Positions 12,011 to 23,858 are shown, numbered from the stretch's first letter. The stretch is DNA of 64,000 bases from Plantago ovata (GCA_028274465.1 CM051457.1:49694362-49758361); one strand, 5' to 3'. Notes: generated from the sequence alone by a model not told the origin. Made by a program: numbers and translations.

Positions 12011-13092
12011 AGGCTTTGTTTCTTAACAGATAATGGAGATTGGTGATAGTATGGTCCTTCAAAGCATAACGGGTTAATAATCATGCGTAAATTCCTCGGT
12101 CTTGCATGGAGATCTTTGATCAATGAATTGTCCAGTTGTAATTATCAAACACTACGAAGATATAGATTTAGATAGGTCAAAGACCAATTAATTGTCCAAT
12201 TGTGTTCGGTAATTAATCAACAATACGAAGATATAGATTTAGATAGATCAAAGAAATAAAGCAATAACACAGAGTATAATGCGCGATATAGCCATTAGCA
12301 TAATTATCAACCCTTCGCTAAGAATTCACATACTATCACCAACGAGAAGTTTAGCTACTCATAGTTGTCATGCAATCAACAGAAATCATAGAAGAAAACA
12401 TGTTGAAAGATATATAAAAATAAGTAGAAAAACTGTAAGATACAATGTTACCGAAGGTTGTCAGTCTCCGAAGAATCGCGATCTTACAAGCTCCAAACTG
12501 CTATGAAAAAGTATCTCCTAAGCTATGAACCCCCAGAACAGGCTCTGGGAAGTTCCTACCTAAAACTACAGAGAAAGGTGAGAGAAAAGGTCTGAAAAAG
12601 TATGAAAAGCTGAGCAACTATATATAGGCTACGAATTGTGTGGGGCCCTACGAATTGTGTGGGGCGAAGGGCCCCACACACCGGGCGATTCGCCTGGTGT
12701 GGGGCGATTCGCCCCACATCCCGGGCGATTCGCCCGGGAGTAAAACTCGGGAAAATATGCGTTTTCGACGCGTTTTTGGATTTCTTCCCCTTTTCGGACT
12801 CGGTTTCTGATTTCTAGTGGCCTTCTAACCTCCAGATTCGACCCCTAGACTTCAAATCCTATCCGGAAACCTTCAGATACTCCAATTAGGCTTCTGGAAC
12901 ACCAATTCCTTGTCTACTTCAATATATTTGCCCAGAAATCCTCGTTTTTCAACCAAAACCTGTAAAATAAAGACTAAAGGGAAACGTGACACTATTCTAA
13001 TAAAATGCACTAAAATATAGCTAAATTAACATAGAGGATAGCTAAAATATGTGAAAAAGACTCGAATGAAAGTGTAAAATACACATTCATCA
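12011..13092 (-). mobile_element. LTR piece of the gypsy-like G family
   Basis: Over about 1.08 kb this matches the LTR of G3 (53590-54842) closely. It includes the TATA box (minus strand CCTATATATAG at 12618-12627) and a cluster of GC-rich palindromes (12658-12740). Its 5' LTR boundary (TGATGAATGTG on the minus strand) is present; the far part is missing. No interior or second LTR is attached, so it is a fossil LTR piece. Confidence 0.8.
12618..12740 (-). promoter_or_regulatory. LTR promoter: TATA box and palindrome cluster
   Basis: Upstream of the TATA box on the minus strand are CCCGGGCGAATCGCCCGGG, TGTGGGGCGAATCGCCCCAC and a related third unit, plus GGGCCCCACA, which fits the class I TCP factor consensus GGNCCCAC. 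This copy has one more GTGGGGC unit than G3. A role in LTR transcription is inference from position. Confidence 0.45.
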
Positions 13093-13740
13093 CTCTAGCA
13101 CCCTACATCTCAAGGCACTAAAAATATTAAACTAACACAATAATTATCTATGAGATCATCTTTCACTTTGTTACGCATATCTAATTTTGTTTACCATAAT
13201 TTATAAATAGAACGCTAAAAACATATGTTTGTATTCAACAATTTTGTGAATCGTCTTTATTTTCATGAAACTAATTAGTTAATAATTGTCTTTGATAACT
13301 ATAATCATTTCAGCAGGAGAAAAAAAATATGTTTCTTTTTGTGCAAACTCACATATTTAAATTGGACATGCCATTAGAAGAATATTAATTCTCATTTTAA
13401 AATATTTCAATTTTTATTTAAATTATTTTGACATTACAATATAGTTAACCTTATTCTTACCTTAGTTTTAACATTTCCAATATTAGTCAAAGTCTAACTT
13501 TCTTATTTATTTATTTGTTTATTTATTTATTTATTTTTAAATAGAGGTGGAAATAAATAAATAAAAGAATATGTTGGGTTTACTTGCAAATTGTATCTTC
13601 GTATTTAATTTTGTTTTGGTAATAAAATAATTTTAAAAAATATTTTTGGCCAAAATGCCACATAGTGTGAACACACTTGTAAATGTGTTATTTGATCAAA
13701 ACAAAACCTACCTTTCATATATTTCAACACTCGGAACACA
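13093..13740 (-). repeat. Diverged copy of the X-type Helitron-like sequence
   Basis: Diverged but alignable to 5340-5990: shared stretches include ATATCTAATTTTGTTTACCATAA and the block CATAGTGTGAACACACTT near 13660, ending with CTTTCATATATTTCAACAC. It is probably an older member of the Helitron-like family, abutting the LTR piece on its left. Confidence 0.4.
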
Positions 13741-14590
13741 AGAAAAGACAACATAGAGAAAATAGTTTAAAATAAATTTCATATATTTTCATCGAAACGA
13801 CGGGTTTATCCCGATCGGGATGATAAAAACTATAGTCTATTCCTCCCTCTATGTTCGGAGAGCATCAACCTCCTAGGACCATTCTCCTTCACCCCTTAAT
13901 TATGATTATATAAATACATAAAGATAAATCATAATAGTTAAACCATAAAAAATGTAGCACTTATTAAACCATCAATTTAAATTGTACAACAATTCTAGGA
14001 GAGCTCAATTTCATTCTCAAGAGCTTTCACACTATGTGGCAATAATTTTGAGATGATGGAAAAGATTCAATTTCATTTGTTTTGGTAAGTTTTCATTCAT
14101 CTAATTTTGGTAATTTTTTATTCTTCTTCCTCTTATAAAAAACGTCCAGCTATATATAAATTAAAAATCCAAAATTATACAACAATACAAATTCTGGAAT
14201 TAAAAAATAATATGTTAATTGAATTATTATACAACAAAACAGATTTCGGATTTTAAAAATAAATTGTTTATTAATTAAATGTTAAATTATGGTGTCAATT
14301 AAATTCTTGGCAAAATGAATTTTAAAATTAATAATAAATATTTTTTAATTTAAACGGTGAATTAAAATGTTAATTAAAATCTAGGTAAAATATATTCTGG
14401 AATTAAAATTAAATTCGTAGACACTATTTTACGAAAATCAGTTTAATTGTTTTAAGTTTATTCATTCACAATTAATTTTAATTATTGAAAAATGATATTT
14501 AATAAATCAGTGATTTAATTATTTGTGTTTTTATTTTAAGAATAATCTTTTTTGCAAATTCATGGAAATAATAAATTAAATAAAAATCGC
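13741..14590. other. AT-rich intergenic stretch
   Basis: No gene or clear repeat. A remnant of the CACACTATGTGGC motif lies near 14030. The remainder is long runs of A/T with no reading frame of note. Confidence 0.5.
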
Positions 14591-14594
14591 AAAA

Positions 14595-14665
14595 GCTGTG
14601 GCCAGAGGGAATTGAACCCGGGTGGCTTATACCATGAACATCACCACATTCCACTCGGCCACAGC
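14595..14665 (-). ncRNA. tRNA-like Pol III unit, copy 1
   Basis: On the minus strand this 71-nt unit has a perfect 9-bp terminal stem (GCTGTGGCC with GGCCACAGC). It has an A box TGGCCGAGTGG matching TRGYNNARNNG, a B box GGTTCAATTCC matching GGTTCRANNCC, and a TTTT stretch right after the stem that would stop Pol III. It does not fold into a canonical cloverleaf (no proper D arm), so I do not call a functional tRNA. It could be a degenerate tRNA, a SINE head or a tRNA-like RNA. See copy 2 for the compensatory change. Confidence 0.45.
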
Positions 14666-14844
14666 TTTTCAATCGTTCATTATTGACAACATCAACTATT
14701 GGTGTTTGATTTAATATTTGGTGCTTTTAATTTTATTTGGTAACAATTAAGTTTTTTTTCCGTAATAATTACTCTAGATTATTAATTATTAAATCAGTGA
14801 TTAATCGAATAAATCATTTAATTGGAAAAAATAAAAAAATAAAA

Positions 14845-14915
14845 GTTGTGGCTAGAGGGATTTGAACCCGGGTGGCATATACCATGAACATCACCACATT
14901 CCACTCAGCCACAGC
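14845..14915 (-). ncRNA. tRNA-like Pol III unit, copy 2
   Basis: A second 71-nt copy 250 bp away, same strand, with A box TGGCTGAGTGG, B box GGTTCAAATCC and a TTTT run downstream. Where copy 1 has a C-G pair at stem position 9, copy 2 has T-A, a compensatory change; stem position 2 is mismatched in copy 2. The flanking DNA (AATCATTAATTG, ACATCAAGTATTGGTGTT) is duplicated as well, so the unit arose by local tandem duplication. Confidence 0.45.
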
Positions 14916-15171
14916 TTTTCAATCATTAATTGTATACAACATCAAGTATTGGTGTTCGATTTCATATTTTTTTTCGTAACAATATCTTTAAGTTATTTTG
15001 GTAAGTATTAATTTTTATTGTCTTTCCTTTCTTCCCATGCACGCCTCATCAATGCTGAAAATCAAAATATATGGAATGTTCAGATTTTGTGCTTACATTA
15101 TGTGGTAAGTAATTTTAAAATTCAAACGGAGATTGCATGAATTAAGGATCTTCTAAACCCTAAAAAACAAT

Positions 15172-15179
15172 TATATATA
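15172..15179 (+). promoter_or_regulatory. TATA box upstream of the 15258 gene
   Basis: TATATATAG about 80 bp upstream of the ATG, followed by a CT-rich leader. Suitable spacing for a plant Pol II start near 15205. Confidence 0.4.
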
Positions 15180-15257
15180 GCTAACCTCATTCTGTATCCT
15201 CTCTATCAATTTTCGGTTTTTGTCTTTTTAAATCAGTCGAATTCGAACTAAGAGGCA

Positions 15258-16069
15258 ATGAGTGGTCCGCAGGGTTCCGTAGGTTCAACAACGTCGCATG
15301 AACACAATAAGAAAAGTCATTTGAAATGTTTGTTGCTTCTTGCATTCAGTGGCTGGATCGACTCTATTTCGATCATTGTGTGGTAAGTTCTCAATCCTGA
15401 AGTTCTTTGTCGATTTTATTATTGTTTTCATTCGCTAATAACACTTTTTGTTTCGATTTAAGTATGGACTCATTCAGGACCGTGTTTGATTACGAAGGAT
15501 TTTATGAGAGCTTTGATCTTTCATCTATGTCTAACGAGCCATTAGCGACTCCTAATTTCTACTACATGATGCTAATTGTAAGTTTCATCTATTGTTTTGA
15601 TTTTTAATTTTGCACAATAATTTTTTAAACATGTTGTCTAATATTTTCTTCATTTTTTTCGTAGATCGATGTGTTTGCGTACCGTAACTTTCATAGGGTC
15701 GAACGCCTTCTAGGACATTTAACCGCTGCTAGACATCGAATGAACAGATATGCATCATGCATAGTTAGAATGTTGAGTGATGAAGACGAAGTGCGACAAC
15801 GAGGATTATGTATCTTTAAAGAGATTGCAACGGTGCTTGGAGGATTGTTTTGTTTGAAGAAATTTAGACAATATCTCTTAAAGAAGCTTTGTCAATTAAA
15901 TCATGGTGTGTTTGCTTTGAATTTTAACATTCCGAAATTTTGTTGTAAGGATCATATTGTTGGGGAGGGGGGATTAGATGACGGTTTGTGCCTTGATTGT
16001 TTGGCAAATCGTGAAGTTCTATGCTATAGTCGTTCTAATGAGTTTCACGCGGCTATAGCTGAAATCTAA
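15258..16069 (+). CDS. Three-exon gene, cysteine-containing protein, possibly related to At2g35280-like F-box proteins
   Basis: Exons 15258-15382, 15463-15577 and 15665-16069, with GTAAGT donors and TTTAAG and CGTAG acceptors, join in phase to give 214 residues. The N-terminal part has a short hydrophobic stretch (CLLLLAFSGW). The middle (RVERLLGHLTAARHRMNRYA) and the C-terminal cysteines (FCCKDHIV, GLCLDCLANREVLCY) recall the repeat and Cys-rich end of plant F-box proteins of the At1g67623/At2g35280 type, but I see no F-box, so the match is tentative. TATA box and leader lie just upstream, with no element inside. It sits in an island of unique DNA between Helitron-like repeats and could be host DNA carried by them. 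Confidence 0.55.
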
Positions 16070-16299
16070 TCTTGAGATTCATGTAATTTTCCAATTTCCA
16101 GATACAATTGATTCGTTTTATGGTCATGATTTATTTTCGCCTCATGAACAATTGATTATTATTTCGATTAATGTCGTTTTTTGGGTTTATTCCATATACA
16201 AATTCGTCTTTGAGTGTTCGAGCTCATGAATATTACATAGCTATATCTAAAATTTAATATATGGAATATTGTTATGGTGTTCACGACATTTTTGTACTA

Positions 16300-16350
16300 T
16301 AGCTCGTGGCGATACCACGGCATAGTTTCACTATTACGTAAATATACCGA
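16300..16350 (-). repeat. Helitron-like 3' hairpin at the edge of B
   Basis: The minus strand reads CCGTGGTATCGCCACG (5-bp stem) followed by AGCTATAGT. The same hairpin core, CGTGGCATCGCCACG, occurs near 2553-2580. Helitron 3' ends have such a hairpin 10-12 nt before CTRR; here the terminal bases are not canonical, so the end is eroded or misassigned. Confidence 0.3.
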
Positions 16351-17066
16351 ATACAAATTTGATGGAATTTTAAGGGTGCCCGGGTGGTAAGGGCATTAGA
16401 GTAATATGGTGGGGCATATGAATCAAGACCCTATGTTGTTTGAATATTTGTAGTGTTAAGGTGGTTAAGGAGTAGTGTATGAGTAGGAGAAGAGTATATT
16501 AGTTTAGCCGTTGCCCAAAAAGATATTTCACATCTCACGAATAATTGCAGATAAATTGATAGTTTTGTATCAAATAATAACAAAAGAAATAAAATAGTTG
16601 AAGATATATTTATTGTACATAAATTGATGGTTTTGTATCAAATAATAACAAAAATAATAAAAGAGTTAAAAAATATTGGCGAAAGATTATCCCTAACTAT
16701 TGTTAATGGTCATTGCATAACTAACTGCTATAGAAATTTGGCAAGATAAAAAAGTGAGAGAACCATAACGTTCTATGAATACTGTATATTTAACATTTTT
16801 CACATATATCATCCCGTCCTCTATAATAATTTGCTTCCAAGGGCAGTCACAATCAACCTACAGTATCATTACATAATTTAGAAGATTGGTCAATGTTCCT
16901 ACAAAGTATAATAATCGAGCCACATTTGAGCCTGATATTAGTATTCGGCAAACATAAAGCCAAAAACTCAACTAAATATACATCTTTTCTATGCCAGTGC
17001 TAGGTTCATTCAGATATATACTGTCTGAACTTATAACTCAATTGAGTTTTCCCAAACATAACTGTA

Positions 17067-17160
17067 TAATATATGAAAGTTAGATTTTGTTTTGATCAAA
17101 GAACACACTTAGAGGTGTGTTCACACTATGTGGAATTTTGGCCAAAAAATAATTTCTAAA
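17067..17160 (+). repeat. Helitron-like 5' terminal block, plus strand
   Basis: TAATATATGAAAGTTAG, a hairpin with arms AACACAC and GTGTGTT, then CACACTATGTGG. It begins at a TATAATATA shared with the arm sequence, the likely insertion point, and faces away from the left arm. Confidence 0.4.
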
Positions 17161-18016
17161 TTACTTTATTGCATTTTAAATTCTTTTTCATTTCTAATAA
17201 ATAACCATATTTAATATATTTAATAACCCTTATTCATTGTATATGACCATATATGTATGTATATGAATCTTGAAATAAATATGTATAAGAATTTGAGTCT
17301 TGATTTTTGAAAGAGTGTTCATATGGAAAACATGCTCACGTTAAACATAAAAATACTACAAAGTAAGACATAACCAAAATAATGGTGTAATAGTACTAGA
17401 AGGTAGTAACCTTATTGATCGTGAAATTTAGGAGAAAGTTTAAATAAAAATCAACCTTAGAAATTATAAAATGGAACAAGGAAGGCGTGCAAGAAGTAAC
17501 CAATATAATGGGAAGTCTCCACATATTCGAAGGAGACATAAATCCGTGAAGAAGTTGCTAAACCTTTATTGATTAGCCGAGTACCAAGAGCGTCAAGTTT
17601 TATTTTATGGTACCAAAGTTTTTTTTTTTCAAACTTTGCTCATAAATTATTTCTAAATTACACATAATTAGTACATAATAAAGTTATATTAGAAAAATAT
17701 ATTTAAGTTTATTTCATAATTTAGTATTATTATTTTTTTGATCGTGTAATAAGTTTGAAGAAAAATCAACCTTAGAAATTTTAAAATGGAACAAGGGAGA
17801 TCTTAAAGGCGTTTCACATGAGTTGGTGGCATAAAGAATATGTAAGTACGCATACAATCATACACTTTAAAATGGTATGAGGTATTTTGGATGATTTCAA
17901 AATCAAACCTGTGTCGGATCAGGTCAAAAGCGGATAATATCGTACAAGTGAGATGTACAGTATTAATTTGACATAGCCATGAAAGCCTTATGAGTGATAC
18001 AAAAATCAAATTTCTG

Positions 18017-18360
18017 TGTAACTATAATCCCCGCATCCAAATCGTTTAATTATGGGTGAACGTGATAAATGGTATATATGTTAAATCATCACTCTCACAT
18101 GGTATGGGGCCTTTTGAGTGTTATCAAAAGTAAATCCGTGAGGACTCATGTCCAAAGCGGATAATATCATACCATCGAGACGTGTGTGGGTTCGTCATTG
18201 GTAACCTCGCCGGGTCTCAGCCCATTAGTGGTCAGGTCATTGCAAATGGTATCAGGTCGGGATTATATGAAATTGCAGGAACTAAGTGCCATGCGGGACA
18301 AAGTGCTATACCGTATGGGCGGTGGAGCCACCTCTTGATCCCGTAGGGGCCACCTCTGGT
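18017..18360 (+). repeat. TRIM LTR plus interior inside element B
   Basis: LTR from TGTAACTATAATCC to GGTCATTGCA, followed by the primer-binding site TGGTATCAGGTCGG (18247-18260) and interior to about 18360. Inverted counterpart of 9785-10138. Confidence 0.6.
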
Positions 18361-18989
18361 CTAAATTATGATGACATATTTAGAACTAACGCCATAAAAC
18401 TAAGTATGTATATAGCGATTAAGAGGTCCTCACATTTTATTGAAATAAAGATAAGTAAAAAATATGTTATCTCGAGTATTAGTGATTATTTTAGCTCAAA
18501 ATAATATCAAATATTTGGGTTCACACTATGTGGCATTTTGCCCAAATATTATTTTCTAAATTAGTTAATTGCATCTTAATTTCTTATTTATTTATTTTTA
18601 TAAAAAGTCATTTAATTTTGTAACCCCCACCTATCAAAAATAAAAAATTGTTAAAGGTCCTCATGGCATGACCAACTCCTGGGGTCGGTTACAAAACTTG
18701 GCCAGGCTACAAAATTTTGGATTAAAAAAACAAAGTAAGACTTGACTAAAATAATGGTGTAATCTTATTGATTAGCCGAGTACAAAAGCGTCAACTTTTA
18801 TTGCGGGCATAAAGAATATGTAAGTCGGCATACAATCATACATTTAAAATGGTATGAGGTATTTTGGATGATTTCAAAATCAAACCTGTGTCGGATCGGG
18901 TCAAAAGCGGATAATATCGTACAAGTGAGATGTACAATATTAATTTGAAATAGTCATGACGCCTTATAAGTGATTCAAAAATCAAACAT

Positions 18990-19192
18990 GTGTAACTGTA
19001 ATCCCCACATCCACATCGCTTAATTATGAGTGAACGGGATAAAGAGTATATATGTTAGACCATCACTCTCGCATTCTATAAGGCCTTTTGGGTATTATAA
19101 AAAGTAAATCCGTGAGGGCTCAGGTCTAAAGCGGATAATATCATACCATGCGACGTGTGTGGATTCGTCATTGGTAACCTTGCTGGCCCAAA
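18990..19192 (+). repeat. TRIM LTR piece inside element B
   Basis: Begins TGTAACTGTAATCCCC and ends near GGTAACCTTGCTGGCC. Inverted counterpart of 8950-9150, incomplete at the same end, so it was already broken when A/B was copied. Confidence 0.55.
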
Positions 19193-19264
19193 GGGTAGGA
19201 AGCAAAAGAGCAACAAGCGTGGTTGAATTTATCATGTGCCACTGCAACAAAGTGATATAAGATT

Positions 19265-19474
19265 ATGGAATTTGTAGATTGGTTTTTGAATGTTAAGATG
19301 GTGCTATTTGGGGTGAATGACGGGGAAGTTCAATTCAATGTGTGCGATGATATATTTATCCGTGGTACAACATATCAAATCATTGTGATAGTCGAGAGAA
19401 AATATCATTTTGTTCTAGACCATGTTAGTGATGGCATGTATTTCCTATATAGAGCCATTTTTACCACTATATAA
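19265..19474 (+). CDS. Short unrecognised reading frame in element B
   Basis: 69 residues, about 90 percent identical by eye to the frame at 8678-8887. No recognised domain. Preceded in both copies by the same GCTTCCTACCC-type sequence, read from the opposite strand in A. Confidence 0.2.
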   Translation: MEFVDWFLNVKMVLFGVNDGEVQFNVCDDIFIRGTTYQIIVIVERKYHFVLDHVSDGMYFLYRAIFTTI

Positions 19475-20371
19475 GTTGAAAATATATTCAAGCCCTAAAT
19501 AGAGAATTTATAAGATTAGAGGGGCATCATAAAACTAAAAGTACTCCGCTGCTACCAAATCAAAACACTAATCAATGACAACTTTGGTTCGAAAATTTAA
19601 AAGCTGACCATTTTTGCTCCTATTAATGAGGTGGTTGCGTAGATCATTAACTATATTATACAGTTATGTTTGGGAAAACTCAATTGAGTTATAAGTTCAG
19701 ACAATATATATCCGAATGAACCTAGCACTGGCATAGAAAAGATGTATATTTAGTTGAGTTTTTGGCTTTATGTTTGCCGAATCCTAATATCAGGCTCAAA
19801 TGTGGCTCGATTATTATACTTTGTAGGAACATTGACCAATCTTCTAAATTATGTAATGATACTGTAGGTTGATTGTGACTGCCCTTGGAAGTAAATTATT
19901 ATAGAGGGCGAGATGATATATGTGAAAAATGTTAAATATACAGTATTCATAGAACGTTATGGTTCTCTCACTTTTTTATCTTGCCAAATTTCTATAGCAG
20001 TTAGTTATGCAATGACCATTAACAAAAGTTAGGGATAATCTTTCGCCAATCTTTTTTAACTCTTTTATTATTTTTGTTATTATTTGATACAAAACCATCA
20101 ATTTATGTACAATAAATATATCTTCAACTCTTTTATTTCTTTTGTTATTATTTGATACAAAACTATCAATTTATCTGCAATTATTCGTGAGATGTGGAAT
20201 ATCTTTTTGGGCAACGGCTAAACTAATATACTCTTCTCCTACTCATACACTACTCCTTAACCACCTTAACACTACAAATATTCAAACAACATAGGGTCTT
20301 GATTCATATGCCCCACCATATTACTCTAATGCCCTTACCACCCGGGCACCCTTAAAAGTCCATCAAACTTA

Positions 20372-21480
20372 GTGATTAGTTGCTATTTTCCTTTTGACTC
20401 CCTGATTTGATTTTGACCTTAGCACTTTTCGTTATCTTTTACGCATCTCTTGCTCGTTCACTAGGTTGACTTAAGATAGTGCCTTAGAATACGTTTACGC
20501 CCGAAGATAGACTCACTCAAGGTGGTTAATTACGTTACTGACCTTAGACTAATTGCGATAGGATGGCTGCAAGGAACACCACCCGCAACGGCAATGGCAA
20601 TGGCAACAACAACAATGCTGGCATTCAGGACCAAGTGGAGCGGATCATTGCAACTTTGGGCAACTTCAGTGAGAGCATGCGCAACGTTGAGCTACCACCT
20701 GTTCAGCCAGCTCCGCCGCCACCGCCACCGACTCAAACGATCGATCAAGCTGCGGAACGTTTCGCTCGTTTCCATCCCGACAGGTTCGATGGGGCACCCA
20801 ATGCCCGCAAAGCTGAGCTTTGGCTGGAGAGCATGGAGAATCTGTTCTCGATCTTGCACTACCCTGATGAAAGGAGGATTGAGCTCGCGGCTTTCCAGTT
20901 TGAAGGAGCAGCAAGAAATTGGTGGAGGACCGTAGATGCAAGGTGGAGACAAGCAGCAGTTGCCCGCACTTGGGAGAACTTCGAGAAGGAGTTCATGGAT
21001 AAGTTCGTGCCTCGCCTAGTTCGCGAGAACAGGAGAGATGAGTTCCAAGACTTAGTGCAAGGAAATATGAATGTCGCCGAATATGACTCCGAGTTCACTC
21101 GACTGCTGAAGTACGTGCCGCACTTTCAAAACGACGAGAGGGAGAAGGTGCGCCATTTTGTGAAGGGTCTAAACTCAGAGATCCGTTACAGCCTATTCGG
21201 GACTGACATGCCCACCTACATTAAAGCAGTGGAGTTAGCTGCTGAGGTAGAGAGTGGTCTGGGAGAACTCGAGAACTATGAACCCCGGCGGTCTTGAAAG
21301 AGGAGTTCTGATCACAGAAGTAGCAAGGATCGTCATTCTCCATCCAAGTATACTCGCACTGAGTAGAAAAGTCGATCTCGTCATGTGGCCGAAAGTACTG
21401 AACAACCATCTCGAAGAAATTGCAATTTCTGTGGAGGCACAACTCATGAGGAGAAGAACTATTGGAGGAAGCAAGGTGTA
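20372..21480 (+). mobile_element. Ty3/gypsy gag piece (fossil)
   Basis: Encodes a Gag protein of the Retrotrans_gag family: a Pro-rich N-terminal region, the conserved block FEGAARNWWRTV and FEKEFMDKFVP, and a zinc-knuckle-like CNFCGGTTHEE near the end. An untranslated leader precedes the ATG at 20563. No protease, reverse transcriptase, integrase or LTR is attached: the piece is bounded by element B on the left and X' on the right. Its Gag is unlike that of G2, so it is a different gypsy lineage, perhaps a chromovirus. Broken remnant. Confidence 0.75.
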
Positions 21481-21555
21481 TGCTTGGTAAGGTTTGCGTC
21501 CGAATTGCATATTTAAACGACATTTTAAAACCATAAAACGACATTATATATGCTT

Positions 21556-23817
21556 AGTTTCATATGGGTCTTTATTTAAATAGCAATACAACTATTAATA
21601 TAATTTGTTCATTTCTCAAACTAAATTGAACCTTATAATGCACTAAAAGTGTTAAAGTCACACCTGAATGGTTATTTAGAGATCATTTTATCTTATTTTT
21701 TAATTTTTTATACATATCTAATTTTATTTACCATAAACTATGAAATAAAATGCTCAAAATATGTTTTTATTCAAGAATTTTGTGTGTCGTCCTTTCTTTT
21801 TTCATGAATCTCGGTAATAATTTCTTTTGTTGATTAAAATTATTTCAGCCGGAAAAAGATCGGTCTCTTTTTGTGCAACGATATGCCGTTTAGAAGGATA
21901 TTAATTTTTATTTTGAAATCTTTCAACTTCTATTAAAATTATTTTTATATTACATATAGTTAAATTTCTTATTTATTTATTCATTTATTTATTATATATG
22001 AATATGTATTTAATGATTTTGGTCTAGGGCCCGATCAACTTTTATTATAAATACAGAAATGAATATGTATATTTTTAGTGAATCAACTTGGATGACAATG
22101 AATTAAATTGTAGTAGTACTAATGAAATAATGAAATGGGAGTTACAAAACATGAATTAAAAAATAAATTAAAAATACAATAAAATAATTTAGAAAATATG
22201 TTTTGCCATAATGCCACATAGTGTGAATACACTTGCAATGGTGTTCTTTGCTCAAATAAAAACCTAGCTTTCATATATTAATAGATAGATAGATAGATTA
22301 ATAGATAGATAGATAGATAGATAGATTGTCTATTTTATTTTATCTTTAATAAATTTTGCCATTTCAAAAAACAATTCTACAAATAACAATGTTCTTAAAC
22401 AATAAGAAAATTAAAACCCTCTTCCCTCTTAATATAATATAAATTAGGTTAGAGTTATTGATGTTTTTTATGTTAAAAAACTTTCCCTTACTATAATAAA
22501 CTAGTTTACAACCCGTCGAAAATCGACGGGTATATTAATTTTATGCTTTTAATACTTAAATAACGATCTAGTTGATACACAAATTCATCGCTTATATTAA
22601 TTTTGTGTTTTTAATATTTAAATACTTTTAATATTTAAATAACTATCTAGTTCTGAACCCGTCGGAAATCGATAGGTTTATTAATTTTGTGGTTTTATAA
22701 AATAACGATCTAATTGATACACAAATTCAAAGGTTTAAGTTTTAAGTTGTCTGTATTTATCAAAATGTGTCCAAATTATAAAGTCACGCGTCATAGATTA
22801 CATAAAAGCTCCCCGTGGGTGAGTTCGTGACCTTAGGTGATAGGTTTCATAATTAGCTCATACTGTGTATAATCATCATCTTTTAATATGTAAGTATTTA
22901 TCAACTTTGGCTCAAACTATAAAGGCACACGTCATAGATTATAAAGCCACTGCGTTTGCTATACAAATTTGTGATCTAGGTGATATGTATCATGGTTACC
23001 ATTAAAATCTCATATGGTGTAGGGTAATTGTCTTATATGTGACAATATTTAAAAAATTGGCTCAAACTCTAAAGTCACACATCATTGCTTACAAAAAGTT
23101 TCCGTGGAATTTGAATTTGTGACTTAGGTGATAAATTTCTTGATTAGAACCTCATATGGTGGTGTATGGTCTTATATGGTGTAAGGCAAGTGAATGAATC
23201 CCATCCCCTAGCAATACGGTTACAAACGTGGTCTTATATCAATAACAAAAGAAAATAAAAAAGATCTCGATTTATATGAAATTAAATGAAGCAGTTCTAG
23301 AAATTCCATACTCTCATCAATATACGTTCTGTAATTGTTGCATGTTTATTAATGCACTGTCGAATCACTAATTATTTACGACGCATTATTTTTATTTTAA
23401 GATAGACTTATTAACTTAAACTCATTTGCTTACTACCACATGATATCTTATTCCATAAAATATGTAAGTTTATTAGATATGATGGAGATGATGGAGCATG
23501 CACACATTTTACAGCAGTGTTTAAGTTACGAAAGACCAAAAAATGCAGCCCTATATATAAAACTTGAGAACTTTTTCATAAATATTTTATTATAATCAAC
23601 GCGAGTCATTGAATTTCATCTTATTTGAATATATTTTCTTGGTTCAATATCATAATTAGTGCTCGATCCATTCCATTCAAAACTTTTTTAAGGCTTTTTT
23701 TAATTTTTTTTTTACCATAAATGATCTTTTAAAGAAAATCAAATTTATTACTAACTTTTTTACTTTACATAAAACACCAATTTAAAATTTTCAAATACAA
23801 ATTTATAATCAAACATG

Positions 23818-23858
<41 letters not shown>
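21556..23858 (+). repeat. Direct duplication X, copy 2
   Basis: Near-identical to 5247-7545, with differences scattered and mostly single-base, and differing lengths of the GATA and AAT microsatellites. It contains the Helitron-like block at 22190-22325 and the 3' hairpin end at 22501-22530. Its left edge abuts the gag piece. Confidence 0.85.
22501..23818 (-). mobile_element. Candidate non-autonomous Helitron, second copy
   Basis: Copy of 6174-7490 within X': CTAG at 22501, hairpin just inside, 5' TC at 23818 on the minus strand next to the AAT microsatellite. It duplicated together with its flank, so it is not evidence of independent transposition. Confidence 0.35.

Larger units (their letters stand above)
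16315..20370. mobile_element. Compound inverted-repeat element B (inverted copy of A)
   Basis: The same parts as A in opposite order and orientation: arm a (16352-17066), Helitron-like 5' block (17067-17160), TRIM pieces (18017-18360 and 18990-19192), then the long inverted arm ending in GGGCACCCTTAAAAGTCC at 20370. The junction between short arm and core differs from A, so the two were rearranged independently after copying. The right edge abuts a gypsy gag piece. Confidence 0.5.

Noticed and set aside
12279-12506. 75-codon frame, identical at 54038-54265
   Set aside because: Antisense to the LTR of the G family; conserved only because the two LTR copies are recent.
14595-14915. Functional tRNA genes
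   Set aside because: A and B boxes are good but no canonical D arm or anticodon arm can be drawn; kept as tRNA-like units only.
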